In this document: positions 1-5,420 of the stretch, one piece after another
Layout of the letters: every line of letters begins with the position of its first letter
Position numbering within the stretch: position 1 is the stretch's first letter
NCBI GenBank assembly: GCA_905480055.1
Contig: CAJQOW010000046.1
Coordinates: 1 to 5,420 of the forward strand
From: an uncultured Acidimicrobiia bacterium
Lineage (GTDB): Bacteria; Actinomycetota; Acidimicrobiia; UBA5794
DNA length: 5,420 nt
Direction of reading: 5' to 3'
Translations under genes and position numbers: made by a program
Notes under the pieces: model-generated
Seen by the model: the letters and a program-made list of their open reading frames with translations, nothing else
The model's database searches: none
Told to the model about the DNA's origin: nothing

Positions 1-634
1 CCTCCATGTCGCCAGTGAGCTTCTTGACCGCCGCGTGGTTCGAGGCGTCTGCAGCCGTGCCCGGTTCGACGTACCGATCGATGTTCGCGTCGAGATCGAC
101 TTCCCATCCGATGTTGACGAATACATCCGAGCGAAGCGCTGCCTTGTTCTCATAGTGGATGCCAGCGCTGAGCAAGCGGATGCCTTCGACACCGTTCGCC
201 CGTGCCCCGAGGGCAATCCTCGCAGATCCCGTTTTGATCGCAGCGATCTGGGGATCATCCACCGTGATCCCTTCGGGAAAGATGCAGACGAGCTGGCCAT
301 CGTGCAGTGCGGTGTAGGTGCTTGCGAACATCTGGTCGTTCGACGTTCTGGCACCCTTGTCCTCGGGCTTGTGCACCGGGATCGCACCGACCCAGTTCAT
401 GACCCAACGCGCAGGTGCGAATCTCCAGATCACATCCCGAGCGATGAACCTCGGCACCCGGTCCATGGAATAGACGAGCAGCACGGGATCAACGAATCCG
501 CCGAAGTGGCTTGCATTGGCGAGTTCCGGACCAGAAGCGGTCAAGTCATGGGGCTGGCGCACCTCCACTCGGTGATACAGACCAGCAACCATCCAACTGA
601 CAAGTCGCTTGATGATGCGGTCGCTTCTCGTCAT
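1..634 (-). CDS. PlsC-type glycerolipid acyltransferase (LPLAT superfamily), 3' end outside window
   Basis: Probably transfers an acyl chain to a glycerophospholipid precursor (lysophosphatidate or a related acceptor) at the inner face of the membrane. The minus-strand reading frame is open from ATG 634 to the left edge, giving 211 visible residues. The acyltransferase blocks occur in order: a catalytic His-x5-Asp box (H43 to D49, SHFGGFVDP), a GAIPVHK block (83-89), the FPEG acceptor-binding motif (119-122) followed by a KTGSARIAL-like stretch (134-142), and a LLSAGIHYEN block (154-163). The x5 spacing, against His-x4-Asp in classical PlsC, together with FPEG followed by KTG-ARIAL resembles the GPAT/Gpt2-like branch, so the exact acceptor is uncertain. 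No signal peptide is visible. ATG 634 lies 30 bases after the ATPase stop with only a weak Shine-Dalgarno; GTG at 646 is an alternative start. It is the last visible gene of a same-strand run. The family is clear, the substrate is not. Confidence 0.86.
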   Translation of the reverse strand, partial: MTRSDRIIKRLVSWMVAGLYHRVEVRQPHDLTASGPELANASHFGGFVDPVLLVYSMDRVPRFIARDVIWRFAPARWVMNWVGAIPVHKPEDKGARTSNDQMFASTYTALHDGQLVCIFPEGITVDDPQIAAIKTGSARIALGARANGVEGIRLLSAGIHYENKAALRSDVFVNIGWEVDLDANIDRYVEPGTAADASNHAAVKKLTGDME

Positions 635-664
635 GGCGCTCTTCACGGGCACCACCCTAGGAGG

Positions 665-3067
665 TCAGGACACATCGATCCCATACCTTGCCACAACAAA
701 CCGCTGCCCCAGGGTCCACAGGAGCTTCAGCGCCAGGCCTGCAACGAGGGCTACTGCGGCGATAACCAGCCAGGCCTGCCATGCGGGCACCGTGAGGCTG
801 AACAGGTCCCGCAGAAACGGGACAGCCAACACGAAGAGGTAGGTCACAAAGAGGCCACCGATCATCACCAGGTGATGGACTTCCGGTGGCTCGATGAGTT
901 CGTACAGCACCACCAAACCGAGCACGACCATGAGCGTGGTGGCTGCGGTCCGGGACTGCTCGAGCGTGAGCCCGAGCGATTCGGTGCGAGATACGCCATA
1001 GACAAGAAAGGTCGCCAATCCCGTAACGACCCCGGCCGGCAGGGCGAAGGCGAGAACCCGTTGCATGAAGCCGTCGCGGATTGGTCGGTCGCGGGGCTCG
1101 AACGACAGGAAGAACGCTGGTATACCGATGGTGAGCGATCCGATCAGCGTGAGATGACGAGGGAGGAACGGGAAGGCGAGGCCGACGAAGCCGATGGCGA
1201 TCGCCAGGATCGTGGCGTAGACGGTCTTCGTCAGGAACAGCGACGACACCCGTTCCATGTTCGCCACAACCCGTCGCCCCTCCGCAACAACGTGGGGCAG
1301 GGCGGAGAACTTGTTGTCCAACAGCACGATCTGGCTCACTGCCCTGGTTGCGCCTGATCCCGCGCCCATCGCGATGCCGAGATCGGCGTCCTTGACGGCG
1401 AGCACGTCGTTGACACCGTCTCCGGTCATCGCAACAACGTGACTGTCGGCCATGTAGACGTTGACCAGCTGCCGCTTGCGTTCCGGTGTCACCCTCCCGA
1501 AAACGGTGGTCGCTTCTGCTGCGGACGCGAATGCCGCCGGGTCATCTGGCATCGTGCGGGCATCCACGGTGCCCGTGCCGGCGATGCCTGCGGATCGGGC
1601 GACGGCGGCCACGGTGTCGGGTGAGTCACCGGAGATCACCTTCAGGGTGACGCCTTGTTCGGTGAAGTAATCCACCGTCTCGTGGGCGTCTGGCCGAAGC
1701 TGTTCGACAAACTCGAGCAGATATGTGGGATCAACATTCGAGATCTCGCCGGCGGCGATCGAGGCAGGGTCGCACCTGCCCACGAGAACCGCTCTTCGTC
1801 CTTGACCCGCAAGCCTGCGGACCTTTTCATCCAGCGCAGGCAGCGCTTTGCCTGCGAGCACGATCTCGGGAGCGCCCACTACCCATCCGGACCCATCAGA
1901 AAAGGCCACGGCAGACAGCTTGCGTTCCGACGAGAACGGTATGCGATCCGTCACCTCGCGTTCGACCGTTGGTGGGAATGCATGGGCAAGCGCGACCATC
2001 GTGGGGTTCGGATCGGCATCCGCGTTGGCGATCGCTGCGAGGTTGTGTTCCGCGTCAGCACCGCTGTCGCCGACGACTTCGAACGACCCGAATGTGATCC
2101 CGCCATCTGTCAGCGTTCCGGTCTTGTCGACACACAGGACATCGACCCGTGCGAGCGTCTCCACCGCGGGAAGCTCTTGAACAAGCACGTTCAGACGCCC
2201 AAGATTGATGACTGCGACAGCGAACGCCATTGAGACAAGGAGTACGAGTCCCTGGGGAACCATGGCGACAACGCCTGCCACCGTGGAGACCGCAGCGTCC
2301 GCGACCGTGTTGCCCGCTTGGAGCTGACTCCACAGCAAGAGCGCAGATGTCGGGACGATGAGCCAAGTGACGATCCGCAGGATCTGGTCGATCGAAGCCG
2401 CAAGATCGGACCGTGCAAGGGTGAACTTCTTCGCCTCTGCGGCAAGTTGGTTGGCGTACGCCTCGGGGCCGACGGCAGTCACGAGACAGGTGGCGGTACC
2501 CGCCACAACGAAGCTCCCACTCAGCACCGTGTCGCCCTCGTGCTTGATGATGGCGTCCGCTTCACCCGTTAGGAGCGCTTCAGAGACCTCCATTGCATCG
2601 CAGTCGATGACCACCGCATCGACCGGGACCTGTTGACCTCGTGCAACGATGATGAGGTCGTCCAAAACGACCTCATCTGCGGGAATCTCCTCGACACCTC
2701 TCGTCCGGAGGACGGCTGCAGTTGGAGCCACGAGGACAGTGAGGCGATCGAGCGTCCGCTTCGCCCTGAGCTCCTGCACGATGCCGATGAGAGCGTTGAA
2801 CACCATTACGAGGCCGAACATGGCGTCTGCTGGTTCGCCGAACACGAAGATCACGACCAGCATCGCTGAGATGATCGCGTTGAAGCGCGTGAAGATGTTC
2901 GCTCTCAGGATGCTGGCTACTGAGCGAGACTCCTTCGCTCCGCTCTCGTTGACCAGGCCCTGCTTGACGCGAGATTCCACTTCCTCATCAGAGAGAGGAT
3001 GGGGCTCGACCAGCAGCGGCCCGCCCCCTCGATCGGCCGCTTCCCCCTCAGCGATCGTCGCCGCCAA
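665..3067 (-). CDS. CtpE-like P-type cation-transporting ATPase (HAD-IC family)
   Basis: ATP-driven cation pump of the cytoplasmic membrane. It resembles Mycobacterium CtpE, a calcium-uptake ATPase, along its whole length. Numbering from TTG 3067 gives 800 residues, close to CtpE (about 797). In order: an N-terminal [10 protein letters not shown] segment; TM1-2 (about 59-100); actuator motif TGEA (167-170); TM3 (231-249) and TM4 (258-287) carrying PQGL (271-274); phosphorylation motif DKTGT with D314; nucleotide-domain FSSERK (378-383) and GAPE (398-401); SGD (479-481); hinge TGDGVND (548-554); then six more TM segments (about 610-784), including GIPAFFLSF in TM6. There is no N-terminal metal-binding domain. 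The frame stays open to ATG 3286, but that start would bury 240 bases inside the pyrophosphatase gene. TTG 3067 overlaps that gene by 20 bases. CTG 3016 (preceded by GAGGGGG) and GTG 2980 are alternatives. The usual PEGL Glu is Gln here. Ca2+ specificity is inferred from the family only. Confidence 0.9.
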   Translation of the reverse strand: MAATIAEGEAADRGGGPLLVEPHPLSDEEVESRVKQGLVNESGAKESRSVASILRANIFTRFNAIISAMLVVIFVFGEPADAMFGLVMVFNALIGIVQELRAKRTLDRLTVLVAPTAAVLRTRGVEEIPADEVVLDDLIIVARGQQVPVDAVVIDCDAMEVSEALLTGEADAIIKHEGDTVLSGSFVVAGTATCLVTAVGPEAYANQLAAEAKKFTLARSDLAASIDQILRIVTWLIVPTSALLLWSQLQAGNTVADAAVSTVAGVVAMVPQGLVLLVSMAFAVAVINLGRLNVLVQELPAVETLARVDVLCVDKTGTLTDGGITFGSFEVVGDSGADAEHNLAAIANADADPNPTMVALAHAFPPTVEREVTDRIPFSSERKLSAVAFSDGSGWVVGAPEIVLAGKALPALDEKVRRLAGQGRRAVLVGRCDPASIAAGEISNVDPTYLLEFVEQLRPDAHETVDYFTEQGVTLKVISGDSPDTVAAVARSAGIAGTGTVDARTMPDDPAAFASAAEATTVFGRVTPERKRQLVNVYMADSHVVAMTGDGVNDVLAVKDADLGIAMGAGSGATRAVSQIVLLDNKFSALPHVVAEGRRVVANMERVSSLFLTKTVYATILAIAIGFVGLAFPFLPRHLTLIGSLTIGIPAFFLSFEPRDRPIRDGFMQRVLAFALPAGVVTGLATFLVYGVSRTESLGLTLEQSRTAATTLMVVLGLVVLYELIEPPEVHHLVMIGGLFVTYLFVLAVPFLRDLFSLTVPAWQAWLVIAAVALVAGLALKLLWTLGQRFVVARYGIDVS

Positions 3068-3668
3068 ACATATCCAGGTAGTCCTCCATTGCGGCGGTGA
3101 CCACCTTGCGAGCGTGGTCGTTTCCGTAGACCTGCGGAATGCTGACTCTCGATTCTCGACCAGGAAGCGTCTTGTACGAGGCGAAGTAGTGGACAAGCCG
3201 GTCAACCATGGACTCGGGCAGGTCCGCGATGTCGATCGTGTCGGCCCACACAGGATCCTCGTTGAGCACAGCGATGATCTTGTCATCGGCCTCGTCGTGG
3301 TCGATCATCTGGATTCCCCCAACAACCCTTGCCTTCATGATCACCTCTGTACGGTTGATCGGCCGTTCCGACAGCACACAGATATCGAGAGGGTCGCCGT
3401 CTGCTTTGTCGACACCATCGATCAGCGCGGCGACGCCACTCCCGCAGTACGTTCGCGGGATGAAACCGTAGAGCGCGGGCGGGGAGCTCGAGCCGCTCTG
3501 GGGGCGATCCACCTTGAGGTAGCCGGTTTCCTTGTCGACCTCGTATTTGACGACGTCGTACGGAGTGATCTCAACGAACGCATTCACAATCACCGGAGCG
3601 TCCGGACCGCTCGCTAGGCCGTGCCAGGGATGCGGTCGCCATCGATAGAAGGGCGCTGGAAAGGACAT
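3048..3668 (-). CDS. ppa: Family I inorganic pyrophosphatase
   Basis: Soluble Mg2+-dependent enzyme that hydrolyses pyrophosphate to two phosphates in the cytoplasm, pulling nucleotide polymerisation and activation reactions forward. The signature DGDPLDICV is present. Numbered from GTG 3683, the active-site set that aligns with E. coli PPase is complete: E39, K46, E48, R60, Y72, D95, D97, D100, D128, D133, K135 and the Y170-K171 pair. The protein is about 206 residues, longer than the 175-residue E. coli enzyme, because of an N-terminal HPWHGL-containing extension and a C-terminal helix, as in other bacterial PPases of this subtype. I prefer ATG 3668, which has an AAGG-like sequence just upstream; GTG 3683 adds five residues but has no visible ribosome site. 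The last 20 bases overlap the proposed start of the P-type ATPase gene, and a small hairpin precedes the gene. Confidence 0.96.
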   Translation of the reverse strand: MSFPAPFYRWRPHPWHGLASGPDAPVIVNAFVEITPYDVVKYEVDKETGYLKVDRPQSGSSSPPALYGFIPRTYCGSGVAALIDGVDKADGDPLDICVLSERPINRTEVIMKARVVGGIQMIDHDEADDKIIAVLNEDPVWADTIDIADLPESMVDRLVHYFASYKTLPGRESRVSIPQVYGNDHARKVVTAAMEDYLDMFGGDDR

Positions 3669-3687
3669 GCCCTTGTCTACCACATGC

Positions 3688-3709
3688 AGCGGTCGTGGGC
3701 GAGACCGCT
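3688..3709 (-). other. Perfect 7-bp hairpin between DUF5996 gene and ppa
   Basis: AGCGGTC (3688-3694) and GACCGCT (3703-3709) are exact inverted repeats around an 8-base loop. On the transcribed strand the stem begins inside the TAG stop codon of the DUF5996 gene and ends about 20 bases before ATG 3668. It is not followed by a run of U, so it is not a canonical intrinsic terminator. It could be an RNA-processing or stabilising hairpin, a modulator of ppa translation, or chance. Confidence 0.4.
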
Positions 3710-4499
3710 ACGTACCCAGAGAGCCACGCGTACCGGAGTGGACGGCAGCTCCGACGGCGATGACATCATCGGGAGAGATCGCGGAACCCTCAGGTATGTC
3801 CAGCTTGGCTCCCTCCCAGCTGCCCCTGTGCCACACGGCCCCTGCAGGCAGTTCGACATCGGCGAAACCATCCTTGAACGGCCACGGATTGACATAGATG
3901 TACGCCTCATTGGTCGGGTACCAGCCCATCGCGATCTGGGCATTGGCCTCGTTGCCGTTGCATTCGACGGTCCTCGGAGAGAACCATTCCGTCGCAATGT
4001 CAAAGCCATGTGGCCACAGGTGAGGCCCAGCGATCTCACCCTCGAGGGCGCCGTTGACCCTGCGCACCGCTGCGATGAATACGTTGGAGGCATCAAGAAA
4101 TGCTGAAGCAGCTGCCGAGTCGTAGGTCTGGGTCGCTTCGTCCGAGAACCGATCCCCGTCCACAGCGATGGCGGAGCCATGTTTCTGGACGAGGGCCACG
4201 ATCGCATCGCCGACCTGCCGGGGAGAAGGTCCCTCGCTGAGGTCGAATACCAGTCGATCCTCCCCAGCCGAGACGACGATCACGTGCCCGATCAAGTCGA
4301 TCTCGGAATCCAGCACGGTGCCGTCTGACAATGGTGTGGGCGCAGATGCGAAACCCGTTGCAGTTGGATCCATTGCAACATGCGACCATCGGGGATCCTC
4401 TGGGGCGGCTGCCCGGGGAAAGGCGGTGAGGGCATGCGCATATGCCTGGAGTGAAGCCCTGGTTTGCATCCAATCTCCGGGAAGGGCGTTGATGGGCAT
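3708..4499 (-). CDS. DUF5996-family protein
   Basis: A 263-residue, probably cytoplasmic protein with no signal peptide and no membrane segment. Its C-terminal half carries the conserved features I associate with DUF5996: GPHLWPHGFDIA (158-169), YIYVNPWPF (200-208) and WHRGSWEGAKL (223-233). The N-terminal half (a W-x-x-TRASLQAYAHAL helix at 10-24 and an IDLIGHVIVV strand at 67-76) also follows that family's layout. The biochemical function is unknown; conserved His, Trp and Asp residues suggest a ligand or metal site, but this is a guess. ATG 4499 has a good Shine-Dalgarno (GAAGGA, 5 bases away). It begins 54 bases after the cupredoxin-like gene and stops (TAG) about 39 bases before the pyrophosphatase. 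The family call is from memory of motifs and was not searched. Confidence 0.75.
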   Translation of the reverse strand: MPINALPGDWMQTRASLQAYAHALTAFPRAAAPEDPRWSHVAMDPTATGFASAPTPLSDGTVLDSEIDLIGHVIVVSAGEDRLVFDLSEGPSPRQVGDAIVALVQKHGSAIAVDGDRFSDEATQTYDSAAASAFLDASNVFIAAVRRVNGALEGEIAGPHLWPHGFDIATEWFSPRTVECNGNEANAQIAMGWYPTNEAYIYVNPWPFKDGFADVELPAGAVWHRGSWEGAKLDIPEGSAISPDDVIAVGAAVHSGTRGSLGT

Positions 4500-4504
4500 T
4501 GCAA

Positions 4505-4510
4505 TCCTTC
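4505..4510 (-). promoter_or_regulatory. Ribosome binding site of the DUF5996 gene
   Basis: Read on the minus strand, GAAGGA lies 5 bases before ATG 4499. It is the clearest Shine-Dalgarno sequence in the window and supports that start over any internal one. Confidence 0.55.
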
Positions 4511-4553
4511 TGGTCGGTCAGGAGTCCAACGCTGAGCCTAGGCGGGCCATTCC

Positions 4554-5162
4554 CTAGGAGAGGTCGTCCAACGCATCGTCCATTGCCGATCGATCGATCG
4601 GCGACCCATCGATTGCCTCGTGGAGCCACTCGTCCTCGTCGTGATCGAGCGCCCGCATCACGGACAGGCCAATGACGATCACGACGCCAAGGGCAATACC
4701 GAACCCGAACGTGGGAATGGCCACCAGCCCGAAGTCGTAGTCCCTTGGCTGGATGCTCAGTGTGATCGCACCGGATGGGTGCAGGCTGCACGTGAAGAAA
4801 CCGCCGTACGCCGGCTGGAGTTCAAACGCTTGGATCGTGTTCGGAGGAACGACCCAGTTGCCAAGCGTGTGGACCACGGAGTCCTGGTTGTCGAGCACAA
4901 GGGTGTCATCGGCGTAGAACGTCCAACTCGGCGGGATATCGAGCGGGTTCTCTCCCTGCTCGATGAGTTCCCACGATCCGGGTGGAATCTCGACGGTGTG
5001 GACCGTCGGGTCCCTGCTCCCCTCGGTGTAGATGAGGAGCGCAATGGACGACAGAGCGAAGACGAGAAGAACGGACGCACCGATGATGACGACGGCTTCG
5101 ACGATGCGCCTGCGTGGCGAGTAGACCTTCTTGTTGGAGGGTCGTTCTCTGGTGGAGGTCAT
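4554..5162 (-). CDS. Membrane protein with extracytoplasmic cupredoxin-like domain
   Basis: A 202-residue protein with two membrane helices. A basic N-terminus (KK at 11-12, RRR at 17-19) precedes TM1 (about 20-45), which predicts N-in topology and places residues 47-143 outside. That region ends in a cupredoxin-like fold: a DNQDSVVHTLG strand with H98, and FFTCSLHPSG with C125 and H128, the His...Cys-x2-His pattern of type 1 copper sites. The axial position, five residues after the second His in plastocyanin, is I133, and no Met is nearby, so a typical blue-copper ligand set is incomplete. TM2 (about 144-168) returns the chain inside, ending in an acidic tail (HDEDEW, DDALDD). ATG 5162 lies 16 bases after the oxidase subunit III stop, without a clear Shine-Dalgarno, so translation may be coupled. 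A role in electron transfer to the oxidase or in its copper assembly is inferred from context. Confidence 0.82.
   Translation of the reverse strand: MTSTRERPSNKKVYSPRRRIVEAVVIIGASVLLVFALSSIALLIYTEGSRDPTVHTVEIPPGSWELIEQGENPLDIPPSWTFYADDTLVLDNQDSVVHTLGNWVVPPNTIQAFELQPAYGGFFTCSLHPSGAITLSIQPRDYDFGLVAIPTFGFGIALGVVIVIGLSVMRALDHDEDEWLHEAIDGSPIDRSAMDDALDDLS
4585..4602. repeat. 18-bp perfect palindrome built on CGAT repeats
   Basis: GCCGATCGATCGATCGGC equals its own reverse complement and contains three overlapping GATC sites. It lies inside the coding sequence for the acidic C-terminal tail of the cupredoxin-like protein (the IDRSAM region), about 30 bases before its stop codon. It may be only codon and tetranucleotide bias. 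Confidence 0.5.
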
Positions 5163-5178
5163 CGAGAAACGGTACAGC

Positions 5179-5420
5179 TCACAGGAGGTAGAGCGTCGGG
5201 TAGATGAACACCCATGCGAGGTCGACGAAGTGCCAGTACTTCACCGCACCTTCCACGCCCCAGTAGTTCGTGGACCCGAAGTACCCGCGAATCCCGAGGA
5301 TGAACACGATGATCAGCGCGATCATGCCCGTGATCACGTGGAATGCGTGCAATCCGATGAGCATGAAGTACGACGATCCATATGCCGTTTCGGGCGGGTA
5401 GTGCAGGGTGGCTTCGTGGA
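5179..5420 (-). CDS. ctaE: Cytochrome c oxidase subunit III, C-terminal part
   Basis: Core membrane subunit of the aa3-type haem-copper oxidase, the terminal enzyme of aerobic respiration; subunit III supports the stability and proton uptake of the catalytic subunit. The last 79 residues are visible, and the 5' part of the gene lies beyond the right edge. Diagnostic features are YGSSYFMLIGLHAFHVITG, the penultimate-helix HG-x-HV-x-x-G-like motif, and KYWHFVDLAWVFIYPTLYLL at the C-terminus, which contains the family's YWHFVD signature and final helix. It ends with TGA at 5181-5179. The cupredoxin-like membrane protein follows 16 bases later. Other oxidase subunit genes are probably upstream, outside the window. 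Both the family and the C-terminus are secure; the symbol follows actinobacterial usage (coxC elsewhere). Confidence 0.95.
   Translation of the reverse strand, partial: HEATLHYPPETAYGSSYFMLIGLHAFHVITGMIALIIVFILGIRGYFGSTNYWGVEGAVKYWHFVDLAWVFIYPTLYLL

Noticed and set aside
1195..1206. TGGCGATCGCCA palindrome containing GCGATCGC, the cyanobacterial HIP1 word.
   Set aside because: It is a single copy explained by in-frame Ile-Ala codons of the ATPase, and nothing else in the window suggests a cyanobacterium.
35..1357. A 440-codon open frame on the plus strand.
   Set aside because: It is antisense to the acyltransferase and the ATPase, which both show full family motifs. Its translation is rich in Arg, His, Gln and Asp with no recognisable domain, as expected of a GC-rich antisense shadow.
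3068..3286. Upstream extension of the ATPase frame to ATG 3286.
   Set aside because: It would overlap ppa by about 240 bases. The extra residues (Ser, Thr, Arg and Pro rich) look like an out-of-frame reading of ppa, and the protein from TTG 3067 already has the family length.
2649..3617. A 322-codon open frame on the plus strand.
   Set aside because: It is antisense to the ATPase and pyrophosphatase, spans the boundary of two real genes, and its translation has no recognisable motif.
4500..4553. Possible terminator or promoter in the longest gap.
   Set aside because: Two CCTAGG words and a GGG...CCC pair are present, but they form no clean stem followed by a U run, and no convincing -35/-10 pair was seen.
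4093..4791. A 232-codon open frame on the minus strand.
   Set aside because: It runs out of frame across the DUF5996 and cupredoxin-like genes, and its Arg/Pro/Gly-rich translation shows no motif.

Overview
The window reads as chromosomal DNA from a fairly GC-rich bacterium (roughly 60% GC by eye), most likely an actinobacterium. The best lineage pointers are a P-type ATPase that resembles the mycobacterial CtpE family along its whole length, a DUF5996-family protein, and an aa3-type oxidase subunit III. Acidimicrobiia would fit, but that is inference. No mobile element, phage gene, tRNA, rRNA or CRISPR array was seen.

All six supported genes lie on the minus strand, so transcription runs from the right edge to the left. 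In order of transcription they are: the C-terminal part of cytochrome c oxidase subunit III (5420-5179, cut by the right edge); a small membrane protein with an extracytoplasmic cupredoxin-like domain between two membrane helices (5162-4554); a DUF5996-family protein (4499-3708); a family I inorganic pyrophosphatase (3668-3048); a CtpE-like P-type cation ATPase (about 3067-665); and a PlsC-type glycerolipid acyltransferase (634 to beyond the left edge). The gaps are 16, 54, about 39, -20 (overlap) and 30 bases. Nothing longer than about 55 bases is non-coding, and no clear promoter or canonical terminator appears, so the six genes may be one transcription unit or two overlapping ones.

The first two genes probably belong together: the cupredoxin-like protein follows the oxidase subunit gene directly and has a His...Cys-x2-His copper-site pattern. 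The pyrophosphatase and the P-type ATPase overlap and may be translationally coupled. The DUF5996 protein has no known role. The acyltransferase is probably a housekeeping phospholipid enzyme. The genes are mostly ordinary. The points most worth checking are the TM-cupredoxin-TM protein with no axial Met, a Gln in place of the usual Glu in the ATPase's TM4 PEGL motif, and a small perfect hairpin between the DUF5996 and pyrophosphatase genes.
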